A DNA stretch of 18,527 bases, from the NCBI GenBank assembly GCA_026770575.1, contig MU657208.1, positions 344,006-362,532 of the forward strand, in the 5' to 3' direction. This DNA comes from Pelagophyceae sp. CCMP2097 (taxonomy: Eukaryota; Sar; Pelagophyceae). The notes under the pieces were generated by a model that was not told where the DNA came from, did no database searches, and worked only from the letters and a program-made list of their open reading frames with translations. The position numbers and the translations under genes are program-made. Shown here in pieces: positions 1 to 7,723 of the stretch. Positions within the stretch are counted from its first letter, which is position 1; every line of letters starts with the position of its first letter.

Positions 1-501
1 GAAGTCGACGCGCGTCTACAAACTTCGTAAGGGGAATCATCGCATCTTTAGCCGGTTCCAGCCAGTTCCAGCCGGTTGCTACCGGCTGTGGCCGGCTTCA
101 GCCGGCTGCGGCCGGCTGCGTCCAAGTTGGCGCGTGTTGCGAGCTGGTGACGGACGTCGACTTGGAAGTAGACGCGCGTTACGAGTTGGTGGCGGCCGTA
201 GACTTGGAAGTCGACGGGCGTTGCGAGTTGGTGGCGGCCGTCGACTTGGAAGTCGACGCGCGTCTACAAACTACGTAAGGGGAATCGTCGCAGCTTCAGC
301 CGGTTCCAGCCAGTTCCAGCCGGCTGCGACCGGCTATGGCCGGCTGCGGCCGACCGGCTGTTGCCGGCTTCGGCCGGCTGCGGCCGGCTGCGTCCAAATT
401 GGCGCGTGTTGCGAGCTGGTGACGGACGTCGACTTGGAAGTCGACGCGCGTTACGAGTTGGTGGCGGTCGTAGACTTGGAAGTCGACGCGCGTCTACAAA
501 C
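1..501. repeat. Nested GC-rich tandem repeat (minisatellite)
   Basis: A long unit begins with GAAGTCGACGCGCGTCTACA at 1, 249 and 479, giving units of 248 and 230 bp and the start of a third. Inside each unit lie two smaller repeat layers. One is a roughly 42-bp block built on GACTTGGAAGTCGACGCGCG, present once more in the first long unit than in the second. The other is a run of 10-12-bp steps related to GCCGGTTCCA and GCCGGCTGCG. Frames stay open here on both strands (Arg/Gly-rich, or LEVDAR-type repeats), but open frames follow from the periodic, GC-rich sequence. I see no splice or start context and treat the block as non-coding. The repeat continues past the left edge of the window. Confidence 0.85.
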
Positions 502-666
502 GGAGCAAGGGGGATCATCGCAGCTCTCGGGAAGGCCGAGAACCCTCTTGGGGAACTCTGGGGAGCCACAAGGAGCCCTTGGGTGGGGCTTTGGAGGCCC
601 TGGGCCCCCCAAGGCGAGTGCGAGTGAATGGACTCAGTGAAGGCTTATGGATTATGAAGGCGGTCG

Positions 667-1780
667 TCAATTCAGGATGCCAGAGGAAGCGACGACGAGC
701 ACCGGTTTGTACTTGAAGACGGGGATTGGCATGTTGGTGTAGCTTCGGATGGGCATTCCTGAGGACCGCATCGTCGTGGACACAAACGTTGCTGAGATGA
801 CGTGCGCAGCCGCGTGTTTCCAAGTCAGCACCCTCGCGGGTATCCAGCCCACGTGGCCGAGCATCTTGAAGCCTGGAACGAGTTCGAACAGGATCGCCGG
901 CTCGAGGGTGCGCGCGTAGCCTCGCGCGACGAAGATGAAGTAGAGTTTCTCCTCGGCAGGCGACTCCTCTTTCTTGTCGATCACGAACACGACGACTGTT
1001 CTTGCGATCGCCGCAGCTGCGCGCCTAGTACGGTCACGTTTGGCCTCGGTCGAAAGGCGCGAGAAATTGATCTTAGTACCCCACATCAGACATGAGGGTC
1101 TCGCCGCCCCCAACAGAACGAGAGAGGGCGATGAGCGGAAGCCCCGTGCCAACGATCTTGCACCACGCTCTGTCGTTCTCGTCGAAGTCATGTTTGAGAA
1201 CAGCGGCGGGCACGAGCCCGACTTAGACGTTGGCCTCGTAACTGTGCGCGACCGCACAGTACCGGTCGAGGCCAAAGAACGCCAAGACCTCGGCGAAGGT
1301 GGAAAACGCGACCGTGTTGCGCACCTTGACGACGTCCACCCGTCCCTCGTACGTTGACACGGAAGATTTGTACGCCTAGACAAAAACATTGACGTCTGGA
1401 GTCAACCAGAGAAAGCACGACGCACATTCGAGGTGCGGATCAAATGGTACACCGAGCCGAAGAGCATGAGAAACTCGAGGAGGGACACCTACGGGAGGCG
1501 ACGTTCGCTGCGTCAAAACGTTTGGCTATACAATAGATAGACGCACGACGTTGATCTTGATCCCCCGGTTCAGGTCACCTTTCAGACCGCTCAGACCGCG
1601 AGCGAGATAAAACTCCAAAGCGCGCAGCATCATGAACAGCGCCTGCTTCGTGTCGTGCATCGCACTGATCTTCGAGAACTGGTCCAGCGCCTCTCCTGGG
1701 TTGACCCCCCCTTGACCGGCGCGTTGGTTGGAAATCACCAGGGGCTGCGGGCCACCCGGTGGAAGGCCCGCTTCGCTCAT
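667..1780 (-). CDS. Unrecognised four-exon gene with hydrophobic stretches and one in-frame stop
   Basis: Four minus-strand blocks splice into one frame: exons 1780-1547, 1488-1426, 1375-1080 and 1024-667, with introns of 58, 50 and 55 bp. The first two introns begin GTGCGT; the third begins GTACTA and is less certain. All three end TAG|G. The product would be 316 residues, start MSEAGLPPGG and end SSGILN followed by TGA. Exon 2 encodes a hydrophobic stretch (VSLLEFLMLFGSVYHLIR), and further apolar segments lie near FAEVLAFFGL and ARTVVVFVI, so a membrane protein is possible. Codons are strongly C/G-ending throughout. Codon 150 is TAA (1223-1225), with good coding pattern on both sides (YEANV, then VGLVPAAVLKHDF). 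This may be a recent nonsense mutation, an assembly error or a missed intron. I recognise no family. The start is the first ATG of the open block; an upstream exon cannot be excluded. Confidence 0.55.
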
Positions 1781-2249
1781 CGCACGGTGCGCGCATCGTA
1801 AAAGCGCATCCCGACGATTTCTTCGACCTCAGGCTCGGCTCGGCGGCGCTGCGGCGAGCAAGGCTTTAGACGCTCCGGTTCCGCACCAGTAGCTCTTTTT
1901 ACACACACACACACGAGGACGTCTTTTCTTTGAACACATTTTCAGGTCCGGTAATGAACACTTTAATCGGCCTGTGTTAAGGCCCCATTTTAGACTTGAT
2001 AAATTCTCAAAAAATGGCTTATTGACAATTCCAAGTCCAAAAGAGGAAAGTTTCCGGAAATTTGAGATCAGTCGGTCTTTGGTGGCCAGTACCTCAGCTC
2101 TCCGGGGTTGCCCGTTGTCACGGGCGGCGGATATGGAGGGCCCTTAACCTCCTCTTTCGAACGCTCCAGTCTGTGACTATAAAGCTGCTTGCGGAGCTGA
2201 GCTACAGGTTGCCAAAGTTCGAGAAAAGGCCAACTTTGAGACAGCATAA
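1781..2249. other. Gene-free stretch with (CA)n tract and a diverged repeat copy
   Basis: No supported gene. A short (AC)n microsatellite sits near 1898-1914. A 23-bp block (2109-2131, containing GCCCGTTGTCACGGGC) recurs at 2267-2289 inside the neighbouring inverted-repeat element, so a diverged relative of that element probably lies here. That 16-mer is itself a hairpin with a 6-bp stem and TGTC loop. Confidence 0.5.
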
Positions 2250-2358
2250 CTTTTGACTGCAAGGGTGCCCGTTGTCACGGGCGACGGATCGAGGTAGAGC
2301 CCAGCCTCCTCTCGCGATCCCCGGAGTCCTTGACAACGGGCACCCTTGCAGTCAAAAG
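2250..2358. mobile_element. 109-bp element with perfect 28-bp terminal inverted repeats
   Basis: The left arm 2250-2277 (CTTTTGACTGCAAGGGTGCC and 8 more bases) is the exact reverse complement of 2331-2358. The 53-bp centre holds a second weaker inversion (GGATCG ... CGATCC). The size and structure are those of a very short MITE or snap-back element. It has no coding capacity. The flanks (ATAA on the left, ATATC on the right) do not give a clear target-site duplication. Perfect arms suggest either recent insertion or arm homogenisation. Confidence 0.65.
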
Positions 2359-2659
2359 ATATCATGCTCCAAAATCGTACTTTTTCGCGCAACCCCTCCT
2401 CTCCCGCTCCGCCGCACAGCTGTAGGTCTTTCGGAAAGAATGCAAGATCAAGCGTTAGAATTCCTAAATACTTAACTTTCGACCAAAAATATTCAAAAGG
2501 GTTTAGAATCGGCTAAAAAAGGCTTTAACCTCGAAAACATATTTAACTTTCGGCTTATTAAAGCTGGAGTGCGATGGACGGGGGAGGGGGGTATATTCAC
2601 ATGTACGGCGCGTGTACAGGACGAGCAGCCAAATTCTCGTGCCAAGCGGAGTAGAAACG
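2359..2659. other. Gene-free AT-richer stretch
   Basis: No gene, no clear element. Two similar short blocks around AACTTTCG (near 2476 and 2550) are the only internal repetition noticed. Confidence 0.4.
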
Positions 2660-2700
2660 TGAACGAGCAGGCTCGAACCCGCGACCTCATGCAAGACATT
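2660..2700 (-). repeat. tRNA-like B-box sequence (degenerate, probably SINE-derived)
   Basis: On the minus strand the sequence reads GAGGTCGCGGGTTCGAGCC, which holds a good pol III B box (GGGTTCGAGCC, 2670-2680) preceded by a variable-loop-like GAGGTC. The T stem is only partly paired (two transitions away from pairing), and I find no acceptor stem or D arm in register, so this is not an intact tRNA gene. The same GAGGTCGCSGGTTCGA core recurs about 240 bp downstream. Confidence 0.4.
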
Positions 2701-2883
2701 TGAACTGGAGGGCCCATCGGACGGGCGGCCTGGAGCCGCCCACTGAAGATGGGCCCGATCTTGGATGGCCCGTGCGATGTTCGTTTACAATCCTCAACAC
2801 TGACGTTAATCCTGACAAAAGGGATTTCCGGTCCCAGTGCCAGGAACCCAGATCAGAAGTGTATATAAACACATCACAATGTC

Positions 2884-2960
2884 ATTATTATTATTTTTTT
2901 AAACACATGCCGGATTCGAACCGGCGACCTCGGGCTGTTAGTAGACACACATGTGTACTC
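2884..2960 (-). repeat. Second tRNA-like B-box sequence followed by an A/AAT-rich tail
   Basis: The minus strand reads CCCGAGGTCGCCGGTTCGAATCCGGC: a fully paired T arm (GCCGG/CCGGC) with a perfect B box at 2912-2922. It is followed within 10 bp by A7 and (AAT)n (plus strand 2884-2900). A T arm near an A-rich simple repeat is the typical layout of a truncated tRNA-derived SINE. The anticodon and D arms cannot be folded, so it is not called as a tRNA gene. A short non-LTR-derived tail is an inference from layout alone. Confidence 0.4.
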
Positions 2961-3145
2961 GGCTGCGGAGCAACAGGGGGCACAAGCGGTTGACGGTGGC
3001 ACCTTTGAGTACACGCAACGAGCGCACTCGCTTTTACACTCGGAAGTGCAAAGCGAGGAAACGAAACGCCACGCTGAAGGTGATGCGCAAAACCAAGTGC
3101 ACTGGCCCTCGACCACAGCGCGAGAGACGACACGTTGGGCGATTT

Positions 3146-4064
3146 AGCAGTTCCCACTTTATTTCCGAAAGTTCAAAAACCAAAAGCATCGGCCAAAAGC
3201 AAAAGCAAAAGCAAAATCCAATATCCAAAACCAGAGATGGCAAAATATCAATAAGGCAGATATTTAAAGATTTAATAAAATCCCAAATGTCTTATTTTTG
3301 AGAATTTGTGCTCAAAATTTTTGGAAATAGATTTGATAAAATTCTAAATATCCGCCTTATTGAGATTTTGACATGCCTTTGGTTTTGGATACAAGGGGAG
3401 GTCAACATGAAACGGATTCCACTCAGATACAAATTTCTCGGGCTACAAACGAGGTATGGGGCCACTTATGGTCGCTGCGTCGCGGGCTGGTGGCGGCGCG
3501 GTCCCCGACGAAGGAAGTTTGTTTACGGGCTCGATCCGCCGACCGTGAAGCCGCTTTCAAGAATAAAACGGTGTAAAACTTGACACCATTTCCGCGTAAT
3601 TGCGGATTTGCATGGGCGTTTTAAGTGAAAAGGAGCCCATAACTTACAAAATGGAGCCCATAGCCTAAATTTTGGGCCAAATCTGGCACCTCCACAGGTC
3701 ACTAGGTCGGACTCTGGTGTGGCCAGGGCCTACAACCGGTCCCAGCGAAGCGGCAGGGAGGTGGAACTCAGACGAAGACAACGGAAAACCACCTCAAACC
3801 AGCTTTTGGCGACGCTGAAATCGAGATTGCGGGTAGGGTACGCGAAAAAAGGGAGAGTTCCACCTCCAGCCCGACACCTTGGGTCGGGCCGGACATGTCC
3901 AGCCACTCAAAGTCTTCTCAAACGTGCTGTGGAGGTGCCAAAATTCGCGGCATTTTCATGTTGACCTCCCCTTGTATTGGATTTTTGCTTTTGCTTTTGC
4001 TTTTGCTTTTGCTTTTGGCCGATGCTTTTGGTTTTGGACTTTCGGAAATAAAGTGGGAACTGCT
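3146..4064. mobile_element. 0.92-kb foldback element with AAAAGC-rich terminal arms
   Basis: The left arm starts AGCAGTTCCCACTTTATTTC at 3146. The right arm, read on the minus strand from 4064, starts with the same bases. Both arms continue through CCAAAAGCATCGGCC, an (AAAAGC)n run, AATCCAATA and CAAGGGGAGGTCAACATGAA, about 110 bp of shared sequence. The right arm has about five AAAAGC units and the left about three. The left arm is interrupted by a nested element (3224-3389); the right arm is not. An inner inverted pair GGCACCTCCACAG (near 3688) / CTGTGGAGGTGCC (near 3927) lies further inside. The interior has no convincing coding region. No clear target duplication was found outside the arms. 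The 4064 end lies about 150 bp upstream of the syntaxin start codon. Confidence 0.75.
3224..3389. mobile_element. Nested 166-bp TA-flanked MITE
   Basis: The element begins TCCAAAACC and ends GGTTTTGGA. Its arms are imperfect inverted repeats for about 65 bp, both including CAATAAGGC and GATATTTA. It is flanked by TA on each side (3222-3223 and 3390-3391). The uninterrupted opposite arm of the host foldback reads TCCAATACAAGG where this arm reads TCCAATA-element-TACAAGG, so exactly one TA was duplicated. TA duplication, short size, AT-rich sequence and lack of coding capacity fit a Tc1/mariner-mobilised (Stowaway-like) MITE. The superfamily assignment is an inference from the TA target only. 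Confidence 0.8.
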
Positions 4065-4073
4065 GTATGAAGT

Positions 4074-4115
4074 CCCCCCCAAACACTTCCCATGCCCCCC
4101 CGGGCCCCCCCCCCC
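4074..4115 (+). promoter_or_regulatory. C-rich tract upstream of the syntaxin gene
   Basis: Three C runs (4074-4080, 4095-4101 and 4105-4115) lie 100-140 bp upstream of the start codon of the syntaxin-type gene. The complementary strand therefore carries G7, G7 and G11 and could form a quadruplex. A promoter role is only suggested by position; no TATA box or initiator is evident in the short gap between the foldback element and the gene. Confidence 0.3.
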
Positions 4116-4211
4116 AAACAAAACGAACCCTGTGTGACCAGGATCAGCTCCGCGGCCGCGGATCCCGTCGTGCGCCTCGAGCGGACCTGTCGCGACGGTG
4201 CCGTCGGAGTC

Positions 4212-5595
4212 ATGGACCGCACGGCCGAGTTCGCGCAGCTGCTCGTTTCGGCGGTGCGCGTCGTCGACGGCGCCGCCGAAAACGGGCCGCGCGCAGCGGA
4301 CCGGCCGAGCCGCAAGCCGTCCGCCGTGCAGCGGCGCGCCACGCAGCTCGTCACCGGGTGCGTGCGTCGGCGCAACGGTCAAGAAAGGCGCCTCTCTCGT
4401 TTCTCGGCCGCGCAAGACGCGCCTTGCTCCCGCGCGTCGGCCAGTCGCCGCTCTCCAAAACCTAACCGTCGCCCGCCTTTGCGCTCCACGCGCTTCCTCT
4501 CAGGCTCGGCCGTGCGCGGCAGCGGCTGTGTGAGCTGGGGGTCGCGTACGCGTCGCCCGTGCACCTCGGCGACGATTCGGCGATCATGTCAGAGGCCGAT
4601 CGCGACGGCAAAGGCCGCGTCCTCGAGCGGAAGCCATAGGGACCGGGTCGGGCCTCGACAGGAGCCGACCGCCCTTGACGGTCCATCATAGGTTTGGAAC
4701 GAAGCGTGGGGGGATTTCTCCTCGACTGCCGCGCGGCTCTCACGGACCTCGCCGGCGACGGCGCGCTGGCGCCGCACGACGAGGCCGTCGTGCAGGCGGT
4801 TCTAGACCGTGCCAAAGTCCTTTCGCAGACGTTTGACGCGTTGCAGCGCCTGCGGTCCACACGCGAGCTCGAGGCCCGACGCAGCCTTACCGCCCCTTGC
4901 AACCACGGCGTTTTAGTGTTTGACAGGCCCGACGCGAAGGTGCAACAAGCCGCAGCACAACTCTCTAGAGACGAGACCGAGGCGCTGCGACTGCTCCGCG
5001 GACGCGCTGCGACGTACGCACCGCCGGTGCCCCAAGACGACGAAACTGGCGACGAAACCGCCGACGAGGACCGGCCCGGGGCGGCGGCGGCTGCCCCCCA
5101 CGAGGGCCGCGCGCCCGAGGCGGCGCGCGCCGCGCGGCAGCAGATGCAGATGCAGATGCAGCTGCGCAACGAGAACGACGTCCTCACGACCGAACTCGAG
5201 GGTGCGCCACTTTTGAGAGCGTGTCTCGGCGGTTCATTGCTCCGCGCGAGCGAGCATCCAGAGACGCATCCACACGCCTCGTGCTTGGCATCTGGGTGGA
5301 TTTGATGCAATCAGCGAGCCGATATTTAGGCGAGCTCGACGCCGCAAAGCGCATCGAGGTGCGTATGGAGTCCGTGTCGCAACTCATGGGCACGTTTTCG
5401 TCGCTCGTGGCCGAGCAGCAGCAGACCATCGCCGGGCTGAGCATCGTCGTCGACGAGGCCGCGCACGTCCTCGCCAAAGGTGGCGACGAGCTCCTACGCG
5501 CCTCCAAGCGCAAATCCACGTTCCCAATCTTCTTCAACACCGCTGTCGTCGCCGCCGCCGTCGTGCTCTTGCTGCTGCATCTGATCCGACCCTAA
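4212..5595 (+). CDS. Syntaxin-18 / Ufe1-type Qa-SNARE (ER t-SNARE), four exons
   Basis: Exons 4212-4357, 4504-4607, 4692-5201 and 5330-5595 encode 341 residues, close to animal syntaxin-18 (about 335). The N-terminal region (about 1-130) matches the Syntaxin-18 N domain: MDRTAEFAQLLVSAVRVV at the start and an RDGLERSVGGFLLDC helix. A linker of low complexity (Asp/Glu/Ala/Pro, then QMQMQMQ near 235-240) leads to the SNARE helix (about 254-312). Its central-layer glutamine is Q283 in SSLVAEQQQTIAGL. A C-terminal membrane anchor spans about 318-339 and ends HLIRP. Family members sit on the ER and mediate fusion of Golgi-derived retrograde vesicles with Sec20, Use1 and Sec22 partners and the Dsl1/NRZ tether. 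Intron 2 begins GC (ACG|GCAAAG); using it keeps the helix aligned to syntaxin-18 without a gap. Introns 1 and 3 begin GTGCGT and GTGCGC. The ATG chosen gives the family N terminus directly. Confidence 0.88.
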
Positions 5596-5858
5596 AAGCA
5601 GGCCAATCGATCTCACAGCTCTTCAAAGGGCGCGGCTCTGGGATGGGGCGGCCACCGAACGACCCGAGCGCAGGTGAAAGGGCCGGCATCCCAATCACGC
5701 GATGCCGAGCGCAACATCAGAAGACATATTCCTCATACGTCCGTTCTGGGCCTCGCAAATCCGTAGGACGACGCCTCATTACGCCTGGCGGATTTCGTCA
5801 TCTCAGCCAGCCTCGACTCGGGCTCCCGGTGGCAGCGTCCGGAGAGGCATTAACTCCG
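5596..5858. other. Spacer between convergent syntaxin gene and WD40 relic
   Basis: No gene or element recognised. The block is the shared 3' region of the plus-strand syntaxin-type gene and the minus-strand WD40 remnant. No AATAAA-type signal is evident after the syntaxin stop. Confidence 0.4.
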
Positions 5859-6140
5859 TTAGAGTGCGACTTGCCAGAACCGCGCCGTCGTGTCGTCGCT
5901 CGCCGTCGCGATGCTCTCGCCGTCGCTCGAGAACGCGCAGCACGAGACATCGTCGTCGTGCCCCTCGAGCTTCAGCTGCAGCGCCCCCGTCTTGGCGTCC
6001 CAGAGACGCGCCGTCGTGCCGTTGCTCGCCGTCACGACGCGCGTGCCGTCGAGCGAGAACGCACAGCTTCAGACCGTGGTGTGCCAGCCGCAAGCAGGGC
6101 GTGCGCAGATCTGGCTGCTCGAAGACGGCGAGGACAGGCG
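5859..6140 (-). pseudogene. Broken C-terminal end of a WD40-repeat protein
   Basis: On the minus strand two adjacent WD40 repeats are readable: SCAFSLDGTRVVTAS...TTARLWDAKTG, then LEGHDDDVSCCAFSSDG...TTARFWQVAL and a TAA stop (5859-5861). Upstream, the first repeat's opening strand is split between two frames: TPCLRLA in one, GWHTTV in the next. An in-frame TGA (6069-6071) replaces the residue before SCAFS, a position often Trp in this family. A frameshift near 6080-6095 plus a TGG-to-TGA change explains everything. An intron ending TCTGAAG before SCAFS is possible, but that acceptor is AG|C, unlike all others here. No further WD repeats were found upstream, so this is also a 5'-truncated fragment. 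WD40 propellers are generic scaffolds; no specific function can be given. Confidence 0.7.
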
Positions 6141-6294
6141 GCGGCGCCGCGGCGGCGCCGCGGCCAGAGGGTGCGGCGTCGCCGGCCCGCATCGCTTGCC
6201 CCGGAGTGCACACGAGGCCAGCGCCGGTCTCGTCCCACCGTCGCCGGGCGCCGAGCAGTCGACTGTCCTGGCTGATAATGTCCCAATCACGCCG

Positions 6295-6378
6295 TGCGAA
6301 TCCGGGTCCCAGACGTCCGGAGAATTTCTAGAGATCTGCGAATCCGGGTCCCAGACGCCCGGAGAATTTCTGGAGACG
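6295..6378. repeat. Two tandem copies of a 42-bp unit
   Basis: TGCGAATCCGGGTCCCAGAC begins at 6295 and again at 6337, and the following bases (CCGGAGAATTTCT) also match, giving an exact 42-bp (14-codon) period. Frames stay open because the period is a multiple of three, but no start, splice site or family supports coding. Confidence 0.7.
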
Positions 6379-6428
6379 GATTTTCTAAGCGAGGGCAGCA
6401 AAGTGGCAGATTTGCTCGTTGCATCACT

Positions 6429-6818
6429 TATAGGTGTCAATATACAGTGTATATATATATGGGCACTGTATTATACTGTATATACATGTATATACATATA
6501 CACTCGTATATACAATATGATTTAGGAGGCTAGTCGGGGGTCCCTAGTTGGAGGTCCCTAGTTGGGGTTCAGCGCCCCATGTCCACTAAAATTCCCGGAG
6601 GGGTCGATTTAAGGCCAGTTAAGGGGTCGCGTCCACCCAGACCACCAGCCGCTCCAGGGCGGAGGCCGTCGCGGACCGATTCGCGGTCCAGCGACGACCG
6701 AAAACGCTGTGATTTCCCAGGGGCTGCACCCAAAGTCAATGTACACGACTGTATATTACCGTATAATACTGTATTTGCATATACTGTATATACAAATTAA
6801 AATACAGTGCCACCTATA
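6429..6818. mobile_element. Possible AT-rich element bounded by inverted TATAGGTG
   Basis: TATAGGTG (6429-6436) and its complement CACCTATA (6811-6818) bracket a 390-bp block. Next to both ends are blocks dense in TATACAGT / ACTGTATA palindromes, separated by a GC-richer middle with a triplicated GGTCCCTAGTTGG-like motif (6535-6570). The inverted ends are only 8-11 bp, so element status is tentative. Its right edge abuts the next foldback exactly. Confidence 0.35.
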
Positions 6819-7196
6819 GCACCACTAGAGATTTTCTCAGCGCGCACGGTGTCCGCCGAGGTCGGGAGTGGCGCGTTCGACGCGCGGCGTCGCGGTGCAC
6901 ATCCTGCACCAAAACTTTACCGGCGTCGCGCGCGCGCGCCGCGCGCACTGTGCGAAAAGGCTAGGGGAAAGTTTGACAAAAAGAGATCAAGGCTATTTTT
7001 AGGAACATATTATTTTCACTTTCCCCGACCCTATATGTTAAATTTTTCCTAGCTTTATCGCACAGTGCGCGCGGCGCGCGCGCGCGCGACGTCGGTAAAG
7101 CTTTGGTGCAGGATATGCACCGCGACGCCGCGCGTCGAACGCGCCACTCCCGACCTCGGCGGACACCGTGCGCGCTGAGAACATCCCTAGTGTTGC
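6819..7196. mobile_element. 378-bp foldback element with about 150-bp arms
   Basis: The left arm (about 6819-6970) and right arm (about 7040-7196) are near-perfect reverse complements. Both include CACTAG, TTCTCAGCGCGCACGGTGTC, GGTCGGGAGTGGCGCGTTCG and a (CG)n stretch. The loop of about 70 bp is AT-rich. The arms are strikingly GC-rich against the flanking AT-rich DNA and would form an extremely stable hairpin. No coding capacity and no clear target duplication were seen. The arms differ at scattered transitions, so insertion is not brand new. Confidence 0.75.
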
Positions 7197-7256
7197 AACG
7201 AGGCAATCGGGTCTGATTTTGCCTTTCCTTAAAAAAATCCTCTGGCCCAAAGTAGG

Positions 7257-7445
7257 AAGTTTCCCTCCCTATTTGATTCGGGTTCCCCTTCAATATTTGA
7301 TTCGACCTTTTCCTGAACTTATTTGCATTTTTAGAGCCTTGGGATTGGCTGAAAACTATTGTTCTGGGCATATTTTCACGTTGGGCCTCTATGATTGGTC
7401 AATTCCGAATCAAATAGGGGCAGAATCAAATAGGGAGGGGAACTT
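7257..7445. repeat. 189-bp inverted repeat
   Basis: AAGTTTCCCTCCCTATTTGATTC (7257 on) pairs with GAATCAAATAGGGAGGGGAACTT (7423-7445), and a second ATTTGATTCG (7295-7304) pairs with CGAATCAAAT (7406-7415). The layout, with two short repeats of the same motif per arm, fits a small foldback element. The loop carries two GATTGG(C/T) motifs. Confidence 0.55.
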
Positions 7446-7593
7446 TCTGGGGACTTCCACGCAGATGCACAAAATTTTGAGATAGAGTGATTCTGAATGA
7501 TTTCAAAATTTAAAGCTGCAATCGCATTCCACGGAGGTTTAAGAGACCAGAGCCGTGACGTCATGGGCCATTTTGATCCAGGGGGGGCTGCAA

Positions 7594-7658
7594 TTTGCGC
7601 GGACTAGGGCACTGAAGAGAGCTCGCGCCGCTCTTTCCAGTGCCCTAGTCGGCGCAAA
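7594..7658. repeat. Twin hairpin element, copy 1
   Basis: A 65-bp palindrome: TTTGCGCGGACTAGGGCACT pairs with its complement at the right end, with one G-G mismatch. A further inner stem (GAAGAG/CTCTTTC) gives nearly continuous pairing to a short loop. A second 65-bp copy of the same design starts 130 bp downstream. It may be a tiny MITE or a structured RNA; nothing shows transcription. Confidence 0.65.
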
Positions 7659-7723
7659 CTCCGGATTCAAATTACGGGAGATTGAGCGACTCAAACTCCA
7701 GCGACCTCAATTCGAACCCGCAG

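Noticed and set aside
134..640. Long open frames in the first 640 bases encoding repetitive Arg/Gly or LEVDAR motifs
   Set aside because: They follow the tandem repeat, exist on both strands, and have no start context or splice signals.
1065..1090. A plain frameshift in the unrecognised gene near 1075
   Set aside because: A 55-bp intron (1079-1025) ending TAG|G restores the frame without a lesion, though its GTACTA donor is unusual.
2884..2960. A real tRNA gene on the minus strand
   Set aside because: T arm is good but no anticodon stem, D arm or acceptor stem folds in register.
4092..4691. A single 199-codon frame covering the start of the syntaxin-type gene
   Set aside because: It reads through two introns; only the spliced exons match syntaxin-18.
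5221..5595. A separate start for the SNARE part at 5221
   Set aside because: Its first part is intron 3; the acceptor at 5329 joins it to the upstream exon in perfect register.
5643..6525. Plus-strand frames of about 210 codons over the WD40 block
   Set aside because: They are antisense shadows; only the minus strand shows WD40 repeat residues.
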